A DNA stretch of 36,185 nucleotides, taken from Terriglobia bacterium. GTDB taxonomy: Bacteria > Acidobacteriota > Terriglobia > Terriglobales > Acidobacteriaceae. Under the pieces are notes generated by a model. That model made no database searches and had not been told where the DNA came from. It was given only the letters and a program-made list of their open reading frames with translations. The translations under genes were made by a program, and so were the position numbers. Location: the NCBI GenBank assembly GCA_020073525.1, contig JAIQFA010000053.1, forward strand, positions 1 through 36,185, written 5' to 3'. How positions within the stretch are numbered: the first letter of the stretch is position 1; every line of letters begins with the position of its first letter. Below, piece after piece: positions 7,518 to 15,029 of this stretch.

Positions 7518-7797
7518 CCTTAAATTGGATTGGCTCTGATGAACTATATTAGTCCCGGAACGCGTCCCAAGTCCTGTTTGCCCCCTAATCTCCCCTCTTG
7601 CTTCGCAGCTTAACTGCGAGCTTCCTTATCTCTTTTTCCCGCGCGATATTCACGATTCCTTTCGCATTGTCGTAAAGGCTTTCGCGCAAGGGCCCGCGGA
7701 CCAATTCTCATCTCGGTAGAGTCCGTCAGACGACGATATTTGCGGTGAGCTACTTCTTGATCTGCGACGCTAGGTTCGTACGCACCCAAGTATCGGC
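7518..7797. other. Intergenic stretch without recognisable gene
   Basis: About 280 bp upstream of the ICMT-like gene (minus strand) and of the TPR-gene remnant (plus strand). No convincing open frame, RNA gene or palindrome is seen. Part of it may be decayed sequence of the truncated gene at 7798-7953. Confidence 0.4.
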
Positions 7798-7953
7798 ATG
7801 GGTGATAAGAAACAAGCGTTTATATGGCTGGAGAAGGCATATGCCCAGCACGTCAATGGCATGACCGTTCTGAAAGTGGACCCTGGCTTAGATCCACTAC
7901 GCAGCGATCCGCGATTCCAGGATCTGTTGCAGCGCGTCGGGTTGGCGCAGTGA
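7798..7953 (+). pseudogene. 3' remnant of a TPR-repeat protein gene
   Basis: Frame 7798-7953 encodes about 51 residues ending in a stop: [18 protein letters not shown], then [20 protein letters not shown] and [10 protein letters not shown]. This closely resembles the extreme C-terminus of the large acidobacterial TPR proteins that follow a winged-helix or Ser/Thr kinase domain (typically [25 protein letters not shown]). The frame is closed by TAG at 7771-7773, and no TPR sequence is recognisable upstream, so only the last TPR and tail survive. This is a decayed or truncated gene rather than a small functional one. Confidence 0.8.
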
Positions 7954-8044
7954 CCAACCACAAGATTGATCTTCGTCCCTTGGCTGGGGCATTCCGCAGC
8001 GCCATCCATGGAATTGACGACCAGCGCGACGAAGCGATCTTTAG

Positions 8045-8791
8045 CTATCTTCCCGAAGTCGGCATGGAGCAGTCGTCCGCCGTCTGGAACTTCCTGGCAA
8101 CGAATTCCGGCAGCATCTCTTCCAGCTTTTGTGAGAGCCAGTCCTGTAGTTCAGATTTGCGCTCTCCCGAAAGAGACACAAAGCGAACCCCGAGATGGCC
8201 CGTCTTCCACCAACAGATTTTCGATTCGACCAAGAATGGTACGTTGTGTTCCGGTAAGGTGAACTGGACCTTCACGTCCTCTCCGGCGACGAGCGGAACG
8301 AACGTACTCACCGCCATGCCCCCCTCGCTGAGGTTCACGCTGTAACAGCGAACGTCCGCCGCATTCTGTCTCACGATTTTGACGGGAATAGCAACCGGGC
8401 AACGGAAATAGCGCCGTCGTTCTCTCAGTATCAATCCGTAAGCAGGCTTCAGCGTGCCGCGGATTGACTGCGTAGAAAGTGGCCTTTCGAAGACAAAACC
8501 CGTCCTTTTGTGGAAGGCTGCCGTGGCTCCTGCATCACTGCCGCCGATAGCAAACGTCACCGCCGTTCGGTTGGATGGAGACAGACGCGCCTCGTCCAGA
8601 ATCACTCCGAACTGTTCCCCCAGCTGGAGATCAACGATAACGGCATCGAACTTTCGGCGATTCAAAAGATGAATAGCCACGGTCGCATCCTGACAGACAT
8701 CAGGCGAAATCGACAATTCTTGTAGAGCATGGCTGAACTGTTGCACTGCAACTGGATCAGCGGATACTAGAAGCGCAAGTCCGATCGACAT
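8045..8791 (-). CDS. Degenerate receiver - PilZ domain protein (c-di-GMP effector)
   Basis: This is a 248-residue two-domain protein. Residues about 4-115 resemble a receiver: the candidate Asp is present (AVIVDLQLG, D54) but the acidic pair is not (LLVSADP), and the lysine position is Arg (FVFERPLS). Residues about 122-235 are PilZ, with the c-di-GMP motifs RRYFR (R126, R130) and NLSEGG (153-158), then VESKICWWKTGHLGVRFVSL. PilZ binds c-di-GMP, so this is probably an effector. The start is ATG at 8791-8789, preceded by GGTGGGG about 8 nt upstream. It begins 37 bp after the PAS-GGDEF-EAL gene on the same strand, suggesting enzyme and effector are co-expressed. Confidence 0.88.
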   Translation of the reverse strand: MSIGLALLVSADPVAVQQFSHALQELSISPDVCQDATVAIHLLNRRKFDAVIVDLQLGEQFGVILDEARLSPSNRTAVTFAIGGSDAGATAAFHKRTGFVFERPLSTQSIRGTLKPAYGLILRERRRYFRCPVAIPVKIVRQNAADVRCYSVNLSEGGMAVSTFVPLVAGEDVKVQFTLPEHNVPFLVESKICWWKTGHLGVRFVSLSGERKSELQDWLSQKLEEMLPEFVARKFQTADDCSMPTSGR

Positions 8792-8828
8792 AGTGAAATC
8801 CCCACCTCGTAAACGTCTCTTATCACGA

Positions 8829-11800
8829 TCATTTCCCGCTAGCGTGTGCAAGTGCGAGGCGTTCGGGATCGCCGCCTCGCAGTTTGTCGGCAACTTTGTC
8901 CACGGTTAAAGGCTTGCTGAAATAGTAGCCTTGGATTTCGTTACACCGATGGGTCCGCAGAAATGACATCTGCTCTTCGTTTTCGACCCCTTCGGCAATC
9001 ACTTTCAGGCTCAGGCCCTTGGCCATGCCGATGATGGCGGCTGTAATCGCCGCATCATTCGGATTCGCGGCTACATCTCGGATGAATGAGCGGTCGATTT
9101 TGAGCTTGCTGACCTGAAACTGCCTCATGTAGCTGAAGTTGGAATAGCCAGTCCCGAAGTCGTCAATCGCCAGCGTCACCCCCATGGACTTCAGTTGCTG
9201 AATCACGGAGACAGTCACTTCTGCGTTTGCCAGCAAAAGGCTTTCCGTGAGTTCCAGTTCGAGGTAGTGGGGATCAAGGCCAGTGTCATGGAGTATCCTC
9301 CTGACGAGTTCGCAGAAGCCCTCCCGGCGAAACTGGACCGCCGATACATTTACAGCAACCGACACTGCGGGAAGCCCTTTGTCCTGCCATTTCCGGGCCT
9401 GAGAGCAGGCGGTCCGGAGTACCCATTCACCAATCGGCACAATCTGGCCGCTGTTCTCAGCAATTCGTATGAATCTGTCGGGTGGCACAAGACCCAATTC
9501 CGGATGCTGCCAGCGGAGAAGCGCTTCCAACCCTGTGATCCTCCCAGTCGCGATCTCCATCTGCGGTTGGTACACCAGAAAAAGTTCGTTTCTTTCGAGT
9601 GCCATTCGCAGGCCGTTCTCCAGGCTCAATCGCTCGACGACCTGAGCATTCATGTCCTGCGTAAAAAACTGAAAGTTGTGCCGTCCATTGTCCTTGGCGC
9701 TATACATGGCGGCCTCGGCATTCTTGATCAGGGTTTCGCCGTCCGCACCGTGTTCGGGGAAGATGCTGATGCCGAGGCTGCAAGGAATGCTAAGGGAGTG
9801 GCCTTGAACCACGAATTTGGCAGCCACTGCATTCATAAGCCGCTCAGCAGCAACCGCTGCGTCGGTGATGTCCTTTACACTGGTGACCATAATCAGGAAT
9901 TCATCTCCGCTGAGCCGGGCTACAGTGTCCTGTTCACGCGCCCATCTCTTAAGCCGTTCCGCAACCTCCTTCAGAACAAGGTCGCCCACGGAGTGCCCGA
10001 GCGAGTCATTGATGTTCTTGAACCTGTCGAGGTCGAGGAACAGAAACGCAACTCTGTCCTTTCGCCGACGAGCACCCGCAAGCGCCTTGGACAAGCGATC
10101 CTCAAGAAGGGTCCGATTGGGCAGCCCTGTAAGAGCATCGTAGTAAGCCAGGAATTCGGCTCGTTCCTCGGCGAGTTTGCGGTCTGTGATGTCGCGAAAG
10201 TACCAGATTCTGCCCCGATGGCGGCTTTTTGAGTCGACGAGAGGCGCAGAGTAACGGTCGAAAACCTTTCCGTTCTTGAGACTGAACTCGTCCCTGCTCT
10301 TTTCATTCCGATGGCTATAGAGATACTTGACCCTCTCGATGAAAGCGTCGGGGGCCTCGATTCTAGCCATCACGTGCTTGAGCACGATCAGATCGTCTCG
10401 TGTGCTCAGCAGTTCATCCGGTATTTCGAAGTGGAGCCCAAATTGCTTGTTTGCCAGAACAATGTGATTGGACTCGTCGACGGCTAGTATGCCATCAATT
10501 GTCGTCTCAGCTTGCGCCTCGAGCAGCGCAGTTTTGAACAACAGCGCCTCCTCCGCTTGCTTGCGCTCAGTGATGTCTTGCTTTATGGCAATGTAGTATC
10601 GATTGGCCGGATTGCGGGCATCTCGGACCATGGGCGTGATCGTCATCTCTTCGGTGTAGGTTGTTCCGTCTTTTCGCCGGTTGACGATCTCGCCTTGCCA
10701 GACTTTGCCTGACGAAATGGTTGACCAGAGCTTGGCATAATAGCTTTCGGACTGCTCTCCGGATTTCAACACGCCCGCGTTCTTGCCCAATACTTCTTCC
10801 GCGCTGTAGCCAGTCATCGTCGTAAACGCCCGATTTGACCAGACGATTGTGCCTTCGTGGTCTGTGATCACAATCGCGTTTGCGGCCGCTTCCAGAGCGG
10901 CTGACTGCAAGGTCGATCGCTCCTCGGCGCGTTTACGGAGAGTGATGTCCCGAGCAATCGTCGAGGCTCCCGTAATTCGACCCGCCGCATCCCGGATCGG
11001 CGAGATGGACACGGACATCTCTAGTACAGAGCCTGCCTTTGTGAGTCGCTGAGTTTCCAGGCACTCGATCGGGAGGCCGTTCTGGACCCGTTCCATGAGG
11101 GCTCGCATTTCAGCTTGCCTTTCGGAGGGCACCAGCAAGGATAGGTTTTGATGGACTGCTTCCGCCGTCGTGTAGCCATACATCTTCTCCGCCGCTCGGT
11201 TCCAGCTTGTGATCATGCCCGCCAAATTTGTGCCGATGATGGCATCCTCCGAGAACTCCACGATGGATGCCAGCCTCTGGACCGTTTCTTCAGCGTTCTT
11301 GCGTTCCGTAACGTCACGCGCTGCGATCAACTCCGCTTCGACTCCATGAAAATGCAGGTCATGACCGATAATCTCGACATCGATGATTGCACCGTTTTTC
11401 TTTTGATGTCTCCAAATCGTGGGTTCCTGAAGTCCTTGGACTGGGTTGCGGGTGGCTTCCAATAGATCAGGAATGTCCTCCTCCGGCCTAATGTCGGCGA
11501 TGGTCATCGTCAGAAATTCCCGGCTTGAAAAACCGTATTGTCGAGACGCTGCTTCATTCACTGCCAGAAACTTAAGAGTCTTTCTGTCAAAAACCCACAT
11601 CGGAATCGGATTGCTGTCAAATAGAATCCGATACCGCATTTCTGATTCAGCTTTCCTTCTGAGAACCGCGAAGGTAACAACGGCAGCGGCAAACATGGTG
11701 AAAACAATCGTGATGGTATGAGAGGTCCAGATGGGTGTTGTCGGATAAAGAGCTTGCTTCGCTGCTTCAAAAACGAACATGATGCAGCCAGTAGTGGCTG

Positions 11801-11942
11801 CCGCTTTGATCGCTCGCATGCGGGTGCTTGACGCGGCGCGATTTGGAAGGACAAGTTGTCTAAATCTCTCACGACCTGACGCGAGAGACAGCGCGATGGT
11901 AGCGCCGCGAAGTGCCCGTATGAGACGGTATCGCATAGACAT
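8829..11942 (-). CDS. PAS-GGDEF-EAL c-di-GMP signalling protein
   Basis: This protein of about 1037 residues makes and/or breaks cyclic-di-GMP. Two hydrophobic segments (near 48-64 and 76-94) suggest membrane anchoring. Four PAS domains follow (about 100-215, 220-340, 345-465, 470-590). The GGDEF domain reads LAYYDALTGLPNRTLLEDR and RLSGDEF, with the SGDEF active-site variant and an intact inhibitory RxxD site (REQD) five residues upstream. The EAL domain has GLEALLRWQHP, ELELTESLLL, IDDFGTGYS, LKIDRSFI, VIAEGVEN and QGYYFSKP, so the phosphodiesterase looks catalytically complete. The ATG at 11942 was chosen; a TTG four codons upstream and an ATG two codons downstream are alternatives, and none has a clear ribosome binding site. 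Confidence 0.95.
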   Translation of the reverse strand: MSMRYRLIRALRGATIALSLASGRERFRQLVLPNRAASSTRMRAIKAAATTGCIMFVFEAAKQALYPTTPIWTSHTITIVFTMFAAAVVTFAVLRRKAESEMRYRILFDSNPIPMWVFDRKTLKFLAVNEAASRQYGFSSREFLTMTIADIRPEEDIPDLLEATRNPVQGLQEPTIWRHQKKNGAIIDVEIIGHDLHFHGVEAELIAARDVTERKNAEETVQRLASIVEFSEDAIIGTNLAGMITSWNRAAEKMYGYTTAEAVHQNLSLLVPSERQAEMRALMERVQNGLPIECLETQRLTKAGSVLEMSVSISPIRDAAGRITGASTIARDITLRKRAEERSTLQSAALEAAANAIVITDHEGTIVWSNRAFTTMTGYSAEEVLGKNAGVLKSGEQSESYYAKLWSTISSGKVWQGEIVNRRKDGTTYTEEMTITPMVRDARNPANRYYIAIKQDITERKQAEEALLFKTALLEAQAETTIDGILAVDESNHIVLANKQFGLHFEIPDELLSTRDDLIVLKHVMARIEAPDAFIERVKYLYSHRNEKSRDEFSLKNGKVFDRYSAPLVDSKSRHRGRIWYFRDITDRKLAEERAEFLAYYDALTGLPNRTLLEDRLSKALAGARRRKDRVAFLFLDLDRFKNINDSLGHSVGDLVLKEVAERLKRWAREQDTVARLSGDEFLIMVTSVKDITDAAVAAERLMNAVAAKFVVQGHSLSIPCSLGISIFPEHGADGETLIKNAEAAMYSAKDNGRHNFQFFTQDMNAQVVERLSLENGLRMALERNELFLVYQPQMEIATGRITGLEALLRWQHPELGLVPPDRFIRIAENSGQIVPIGEWVLRTACSQARKWQDKGLPAVSVAVNVSAVQFRREGFCELVRRILHDTGLDPHYLELELTESLLLANAEVTVSVIQQLKSMGVTLAIDDFGTGYSNFSYMRQFQVSKLKIDRSFIRDVAANPNDAAITAAIIGMAKGLSLKVIAEGVENEEQMSFLRTHRCNEIQGYYFSKPLTVDKVADKLRGGDPERLALAHASGK

Positions 11943-11986
11943 ATTCAAAACCAAACGTGACGGATTGCGGCCACGGCGTTTTTTCT

Positions 11987-12033
11987 TGGTGTCTGGAATA
12001 TGGACCGTGCGTCTAGAAACTGGACAGACACCA
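11987..12033. promoter_or_regulatory. Inverted repeat upstream of the GGDEF-EAL gene
   Basis: A perfect 9 bp inverted repeat (tggtgtctg 11987-11995, cagacacca 12025-12033) is separated by 29 bp. It lies 45-91 bp upstream of the GGDEF-EAL start codon, where a regulator site or leader hairpin could be. Function is inferred from position only. Confidence 0.35.
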
Positions 12034-12218
12034 CCGTCGACTCATGACTAGCCCGATTCACACGGACCCTCATGAAACCGCGGTTAAGTCTTTGCATTCA
12101 ATGATGTGGTCAGACTTTTTCCAATGCACTGCGCTCCAATCACAAACGACGGTAAAGTCAGATGAATGCAAGGGGAGGGCCATTACTGGAGCTTCGCCAC
12201 AGGAATGATGGCTAGTCA

Positions 12219-12743
12219 GTGCACAAGTGCGGGGATACGCCCAACAATGACGCGCGTCGCGCGCTTAACTTCGACGCAATTGATGCGCATGTTACCGATG
12301 AAGTGTCCTTCGGAATGTACTCCGTCGAGGAGAAGTGTATTAGGCTGGAAGTAATTGGAAGGACACTTGTGAATTGTGAAGTAACAAGCAGCGTTGTGGT
12401 TTCTGACCGATTGAATACCGCGATTGCCGACCTGCGGGCTTTGCAGGGACTCTTGCTCTCCGGCGACTTCGATCCTCGCGTGCTGAGTGATTTTCGCGAT
12501 GCACTGAATCGAGTTCGCAACGTCGCCTGGGCGGCCCAACAGTCGGTAGCAGCGCAAGTCTCAGGCTGTTCCACAGCTGTGCCCTCTCTGCTGGCTGCCG
12601 AACGCATCCGCGCTGCCTATCAACTTTGTCGCGCCATCGACGAGGATTTGGACAAAGAAGAAATCGAATTTCAGCGAGGCCAACTTTCCGAACTTCACGC
12701 GGCGGTGGCAGAACTTGCTGAACGGCTGAAGTCCAGGCTTTGA
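12219..12743 (+). CDS. Hypothetical protein, helical, 174 residues
   Basis: I do not recognise a named family. The N-terminal third is mixed (DAIDAHVTDEVSFGMYSVEE, RLEVIGRTLVNCEV). The rest is strongly helical: a charged segment (LRALQGLLLSGDFDPRVLSD), FRDALNRVRNVAWAAQQSV, then LLAAERIRAAYQLCRAIDED and a final amphipathic helix ELHAAVAELAERLKSRL. There is no signal peptide, membrane segment or metal motif. The start is uncertain: GTG at 12219 opens the frame without a clear ribosome binding site. It converges with the signalling cluster on the opposite strand. Codon pattern and the lack of low-complexity sequence support a real gene. A role linked to the neighbouring regulators is only a guess. 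Confidence 0.7.
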   Translation: MHKCGDTPNNDARRALNFDAIDAHVTDEVSFGMYSVEEKCIRLEVIGRTLVNCEVTSSVVVSDRLNTAIADLRALQGLLLSGDFDPRVLSDFRDALNRVRNVAWAAQQSVAAQVSGCSTAVPSLLAAERIRAAYQLCRAIDEDLDKEEIEFQRGQLSELHAAVAELAERLKSRL

Positions 12744-12815
12744 TACTGCCGTCAACTGGAAGAGTGTCAGAGTTGGTGGTGCTATCCACGCAACTGTCAG
12801 CGATCGGAGACGCGA

Positions 12816-12832
12816 GACGGGACAGTCCCGTC
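12816..12832. repeat. GACGGGAC-A-GTCCCGTC palindrome between convergent genes
   Basis: A perfect 8 bp stem with a 1 nt centre, within the 130 bp between convergent genes. It resembles the GACGGGGC-type mini-repeats elsewhere in the window. A bidirectional terminator role is possible, but there is no T run. Confidence 0.55.
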
Positions 12833-12873
12833 CCCCGCCAGACGAACGGTCAGACGTCTGCAACCCGTTCGGC

Positions 12874-13371
12874 TTACGCTGGCATGTCCGCGCTCTCCAA
12901 CTGCATCCGGAGTTTCTTCACCAGTGCGTGCATCGACTCCAATCTTTCGTTGGCTGCTGCCGGCAGGCCCAGGCTTTCCATGGCCAGTTCAACGGACAGC
13001 AGCAGCGCCGTGACCGTGGTATTCAGTTCGTTCTGGAACTTACCGACCGCCGCCTGGCGGGCCGCAACTTCCTCGCGCCGGCGGCGCTTGATGGCGGCCC
13101 GGACTTCCCTTACCAGACGCTCCATCCCCGTCAGCGCCAGGTTGACTTGCACCGGGATCGCTGTGCCCATGTGCTCGATTGTGTCCGCAGCTTCATCCGG
13201 TTCGGCTTCGAGCAGGAACTGATCAAGCACCACCGCGAGGAAGCTTTCCGCCCGCAAGAAGGTGGTTGCCTGGGCGAGACTTCCCGTCACCATGATCTTT
13301 TCGCCCGTCGCTTCATTCAGCGCCTCGGCCCACTCGGAGGCCCGCTCGCTCGGTGTCACCAGAAGAATCAT
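12874..13371 (-). CDS. Small protein with degenerate receiver and degenerate kinase-dimerisation-like helices
   Basis: This 165-residue protein matches no family I can name with certainty. Residues 1-95 have the alternating pattern of a receiver (ILLVTPSERASEW, then SFLAVVLDQFL with an Asp at the phosphoacceptor position) but lack the acidic pair and the lysine. Residues about 105-160 look like a two-helix DHp hairpin: VGKFQNELNTTVTALLLSVE aligns with the H-box (FxHELRTPLTAI), with Asn in place of the catalytic His, and LESMHALVKKLRMQLES with the second helix. There is no ATPase domain. It follows the NtrC-type gene on the same strand after a 112 bp gap, so a modulating role in that pathway is plausible. 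Confidence 0.72.
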   Translation of the reverse strand: MILLVTPSERASEWAEALNEATGEKIMVTGSLAQATTFLRAESFLAVVLDQFLLEAEPDEAADTIEHMGTAIPVQVNLALTGMERLVREVRAAIKRRRREEVAARQAAVGKFQNELNTTVTALLLSVELAMESLGLPAAANERLESMHALVKKLRMQLESADMPA

Positions 13372-13483
13372 GTTGAACTGATGGGCAACTTCCGGGCCAA
13401 TTGTCGGAGCCTGAAAACAAATGAGTTGTGGACTCCACCCTCTCCTTAACCTCCCGTTCTGGCATCAGCCTCAGTCCAACAAA

Positions 13484-14902
13484 TCAGTTTTGGGACTCGT
13501 ACTCCTTCAGCTTTCGGTACAGCGTGGTCTTGCCAATGCCCAACAAGCGCGCCGCCACCATCTTGTCTCCGTTTACTTGCGCAAGCGCGTTCAGAATCGT
13601 CTGTTTTTCCAGTTCCGCCATGGGCACGACGCCATTGTGCGGCTGGCTCATCGCCATCAACTCGAGCGGCGCGCTGTAGATCTGGGTGGGAAGATCACGC
13701 ATCTGGATCTCGTTCGCGCTACTGAGCGCGCACGCCCGTTCCAACGAGTTCTCCAGTTCGCGCACATTGCCCGGCCAGTCGTAGTTCAGCAGCGCCTTGA
13801 GGGACTCGTCGGAAATCGTCTTTTCGCTTCCCATGTCTCGTCCGATGCGCTCGAGAATATGCGCCACCAGCAGCGGGATATCCTGCCTCCGCTCGCGCAA
13901 CGGGGGAATCCGCAGCGTGAGCACGTTCAGCCGGAAAAAAAGATCGCGGCGGAACGTGCCCTCGGCCACTGCATGTTCCAGATCGCGATTGGTGGCGGCC
14001 AGTATCCGCACATTGATTGGCACTCGCTTCACGCTTCCCACGGGACGAATCTCCTTCTCCTGAATCGCCCGCAGCAGCTTCGCCTGCAAGTCCACCGGCA
14101 GCTCCCCGATCTCGTCGAGAAACACCGTACCCCCTTCGGCGATCGCCAGCAGTCCATCCTTGGGATGGGTCGCGCCCGTAAATGCGCCGCGCACATGGCC
14201 GAACAGTTCGCTCTCGATCAGGGTCGGCACTAGCGACCCGCAGTCCACCGGAATGAAGGGTTTGTTGCGGCACGGGCCGGCCAGGTGAATGGACTTGGCG
14301 ACCAACTCCTTGCCCGTGCCACTCTCGCCCAGTATCAGCACTGGATGCGCGCTCTGCCCCGCCTTGGCGATGATGCGGTACAGTTTTTCCATCTCCGGAG
14401 CGCGCCCGACAATATTGCCGAACCCCTGCCGCGATTTGATGGTCTCGCGCAGCACGCGGTTCTCCGTCTTCAGTCGCAGATGCGCCGCCACCCGCTCCAG
14501 CAGCAGGCGGAGTTCTTCCATGCTGAATGGTTTGGTGACGTAGTCGTAGGCGCCATCTTTCATCGCCTGCACCGCGGACTGCACCGTGCCGTAGCCGGTC
14601 ACTACGATCACCAGCGCCTCGGCACGATGCTTCTTGATCATATGCAGCGCTTCCACTCCGTCTTCCCCTGACAGCCGCAAGTCAAGCAGCACGGCATCGG
14701 TGCTGGCGCTATCGAGCACCCGGTAAGCCTGTTCGGTAGACTCCGCCACCTGCGTGTTGAATCCGAGCGATTGCGCCACATCCCGGCAGGCTTCCCGAAT
14801 CGTGCGGTCATCGTCCACGATCAGAAGGTTGAGAAAATTTGCTCCTTCGATTTGTACAGGATGGCTATGGCTGAGGGGGGCGACGGCGGATGCAGTAAAC
14901 AT
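13484..14902 (-). CDS. Sigma-54-dependent response regulator, NtrC family
   Basis: This 472-residue transcriptional activator works with sigma-54 RNA polymerase. The receiver (about 24-137) is canonical: DDD at 30-32, phospho-Asp D74, T102, K124. The AAA+ domain has Walker A GESGTGKE (192-199), the sigma-54 contact loop GAFTGA (239-244) and Walker [11 protein letters not shown]. The C-terminal Fis-type helix-turn-helix reads [20 protein letters not shown]. The ATG at 14902-14900 has GGGAG 7 nt upstream. The preceding gene on the same strand encodes a hybrid kinase, its likely partner, and a degenerate receiver protein follows. Target promoters are unknown; I found no convincing -24/-12 site in the window. 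Confidence 0.95.
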   Translation of the reverse strand: MFTASAVAPLSHSHPVQIEGANFLNLLIVDDDRTIREACRDVAQSLGFNTQVAESTEQAYRVLDSASTDAVLLDLRLSGEDGVEALHMIKKHRAEALVIVVTGYGTVQSAVQAMKDGAYDYVTKPFSMEELRLLLERVAAHLRLKTENRVLRETIKSRQGFGNIVGRAPEMEKLYRIIAKAGQSAHPVLILGESGTGKELVAKSIHLAGPCRNKPFIPVDCGSLVPTLIESELFGHVRGAFTGATHPKDGLLAIAEGGTVFLDEIGELPVDLQAKLLRAIQEKEIRPVGSVKRVPINVRILAATNRDLEHAVAEGTFRRDLFFRLNVLTLRIPPLRERRQDIPLLVAHILERIGRDMGSEKTISDESLKALLNYDWPGNVRELENSLERACALSSANEIQMRDLPTQIYSAPLELMAMSQPHNGVVPMAELEKQTILNALAQVNGDKMVAARLLGIGKTTLYRKLKEYESQN

Positions 14903-14948
14903 GACGAATCTCCCTGACTATCCAAAACTGTCACGATTAATAATGTTG

Positions 14949-15009
14949 AGACGGGGCTTGCCCCGTCTTCCGGAGCGACGGCATAACGAAGACGCGGCAA
15001 GCCGCGTCT
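14949..15009. repeat. Pair of AGACGGGGC / AGACGCGGC palindromic mini-repeats
   Basis: Two 20 bp palindromes, AGACGGGGCTTGCCCCGTCT (14949-14968) and AGACGCGGCAAGCCGCGTCT (14990-15009), are separated by 21 bp. Each is followed by tccgga or ttccgga. The pair nearly fills the gap between the hybrid kinase and its regulator gene and closely resembles the pair at 22363-22433. Confidence 0.85.
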
Positions 15010-15029
15010 CTCCGGATCACTGCCCGCGT

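Noticed and set aside
9195..10232. Open frame of 345 codons opposite the GGDEF-EAL gene
   Set aside because: Shadow of a gene whose GGDEF and EAL motifs are intact; the translation has no domain pattern.
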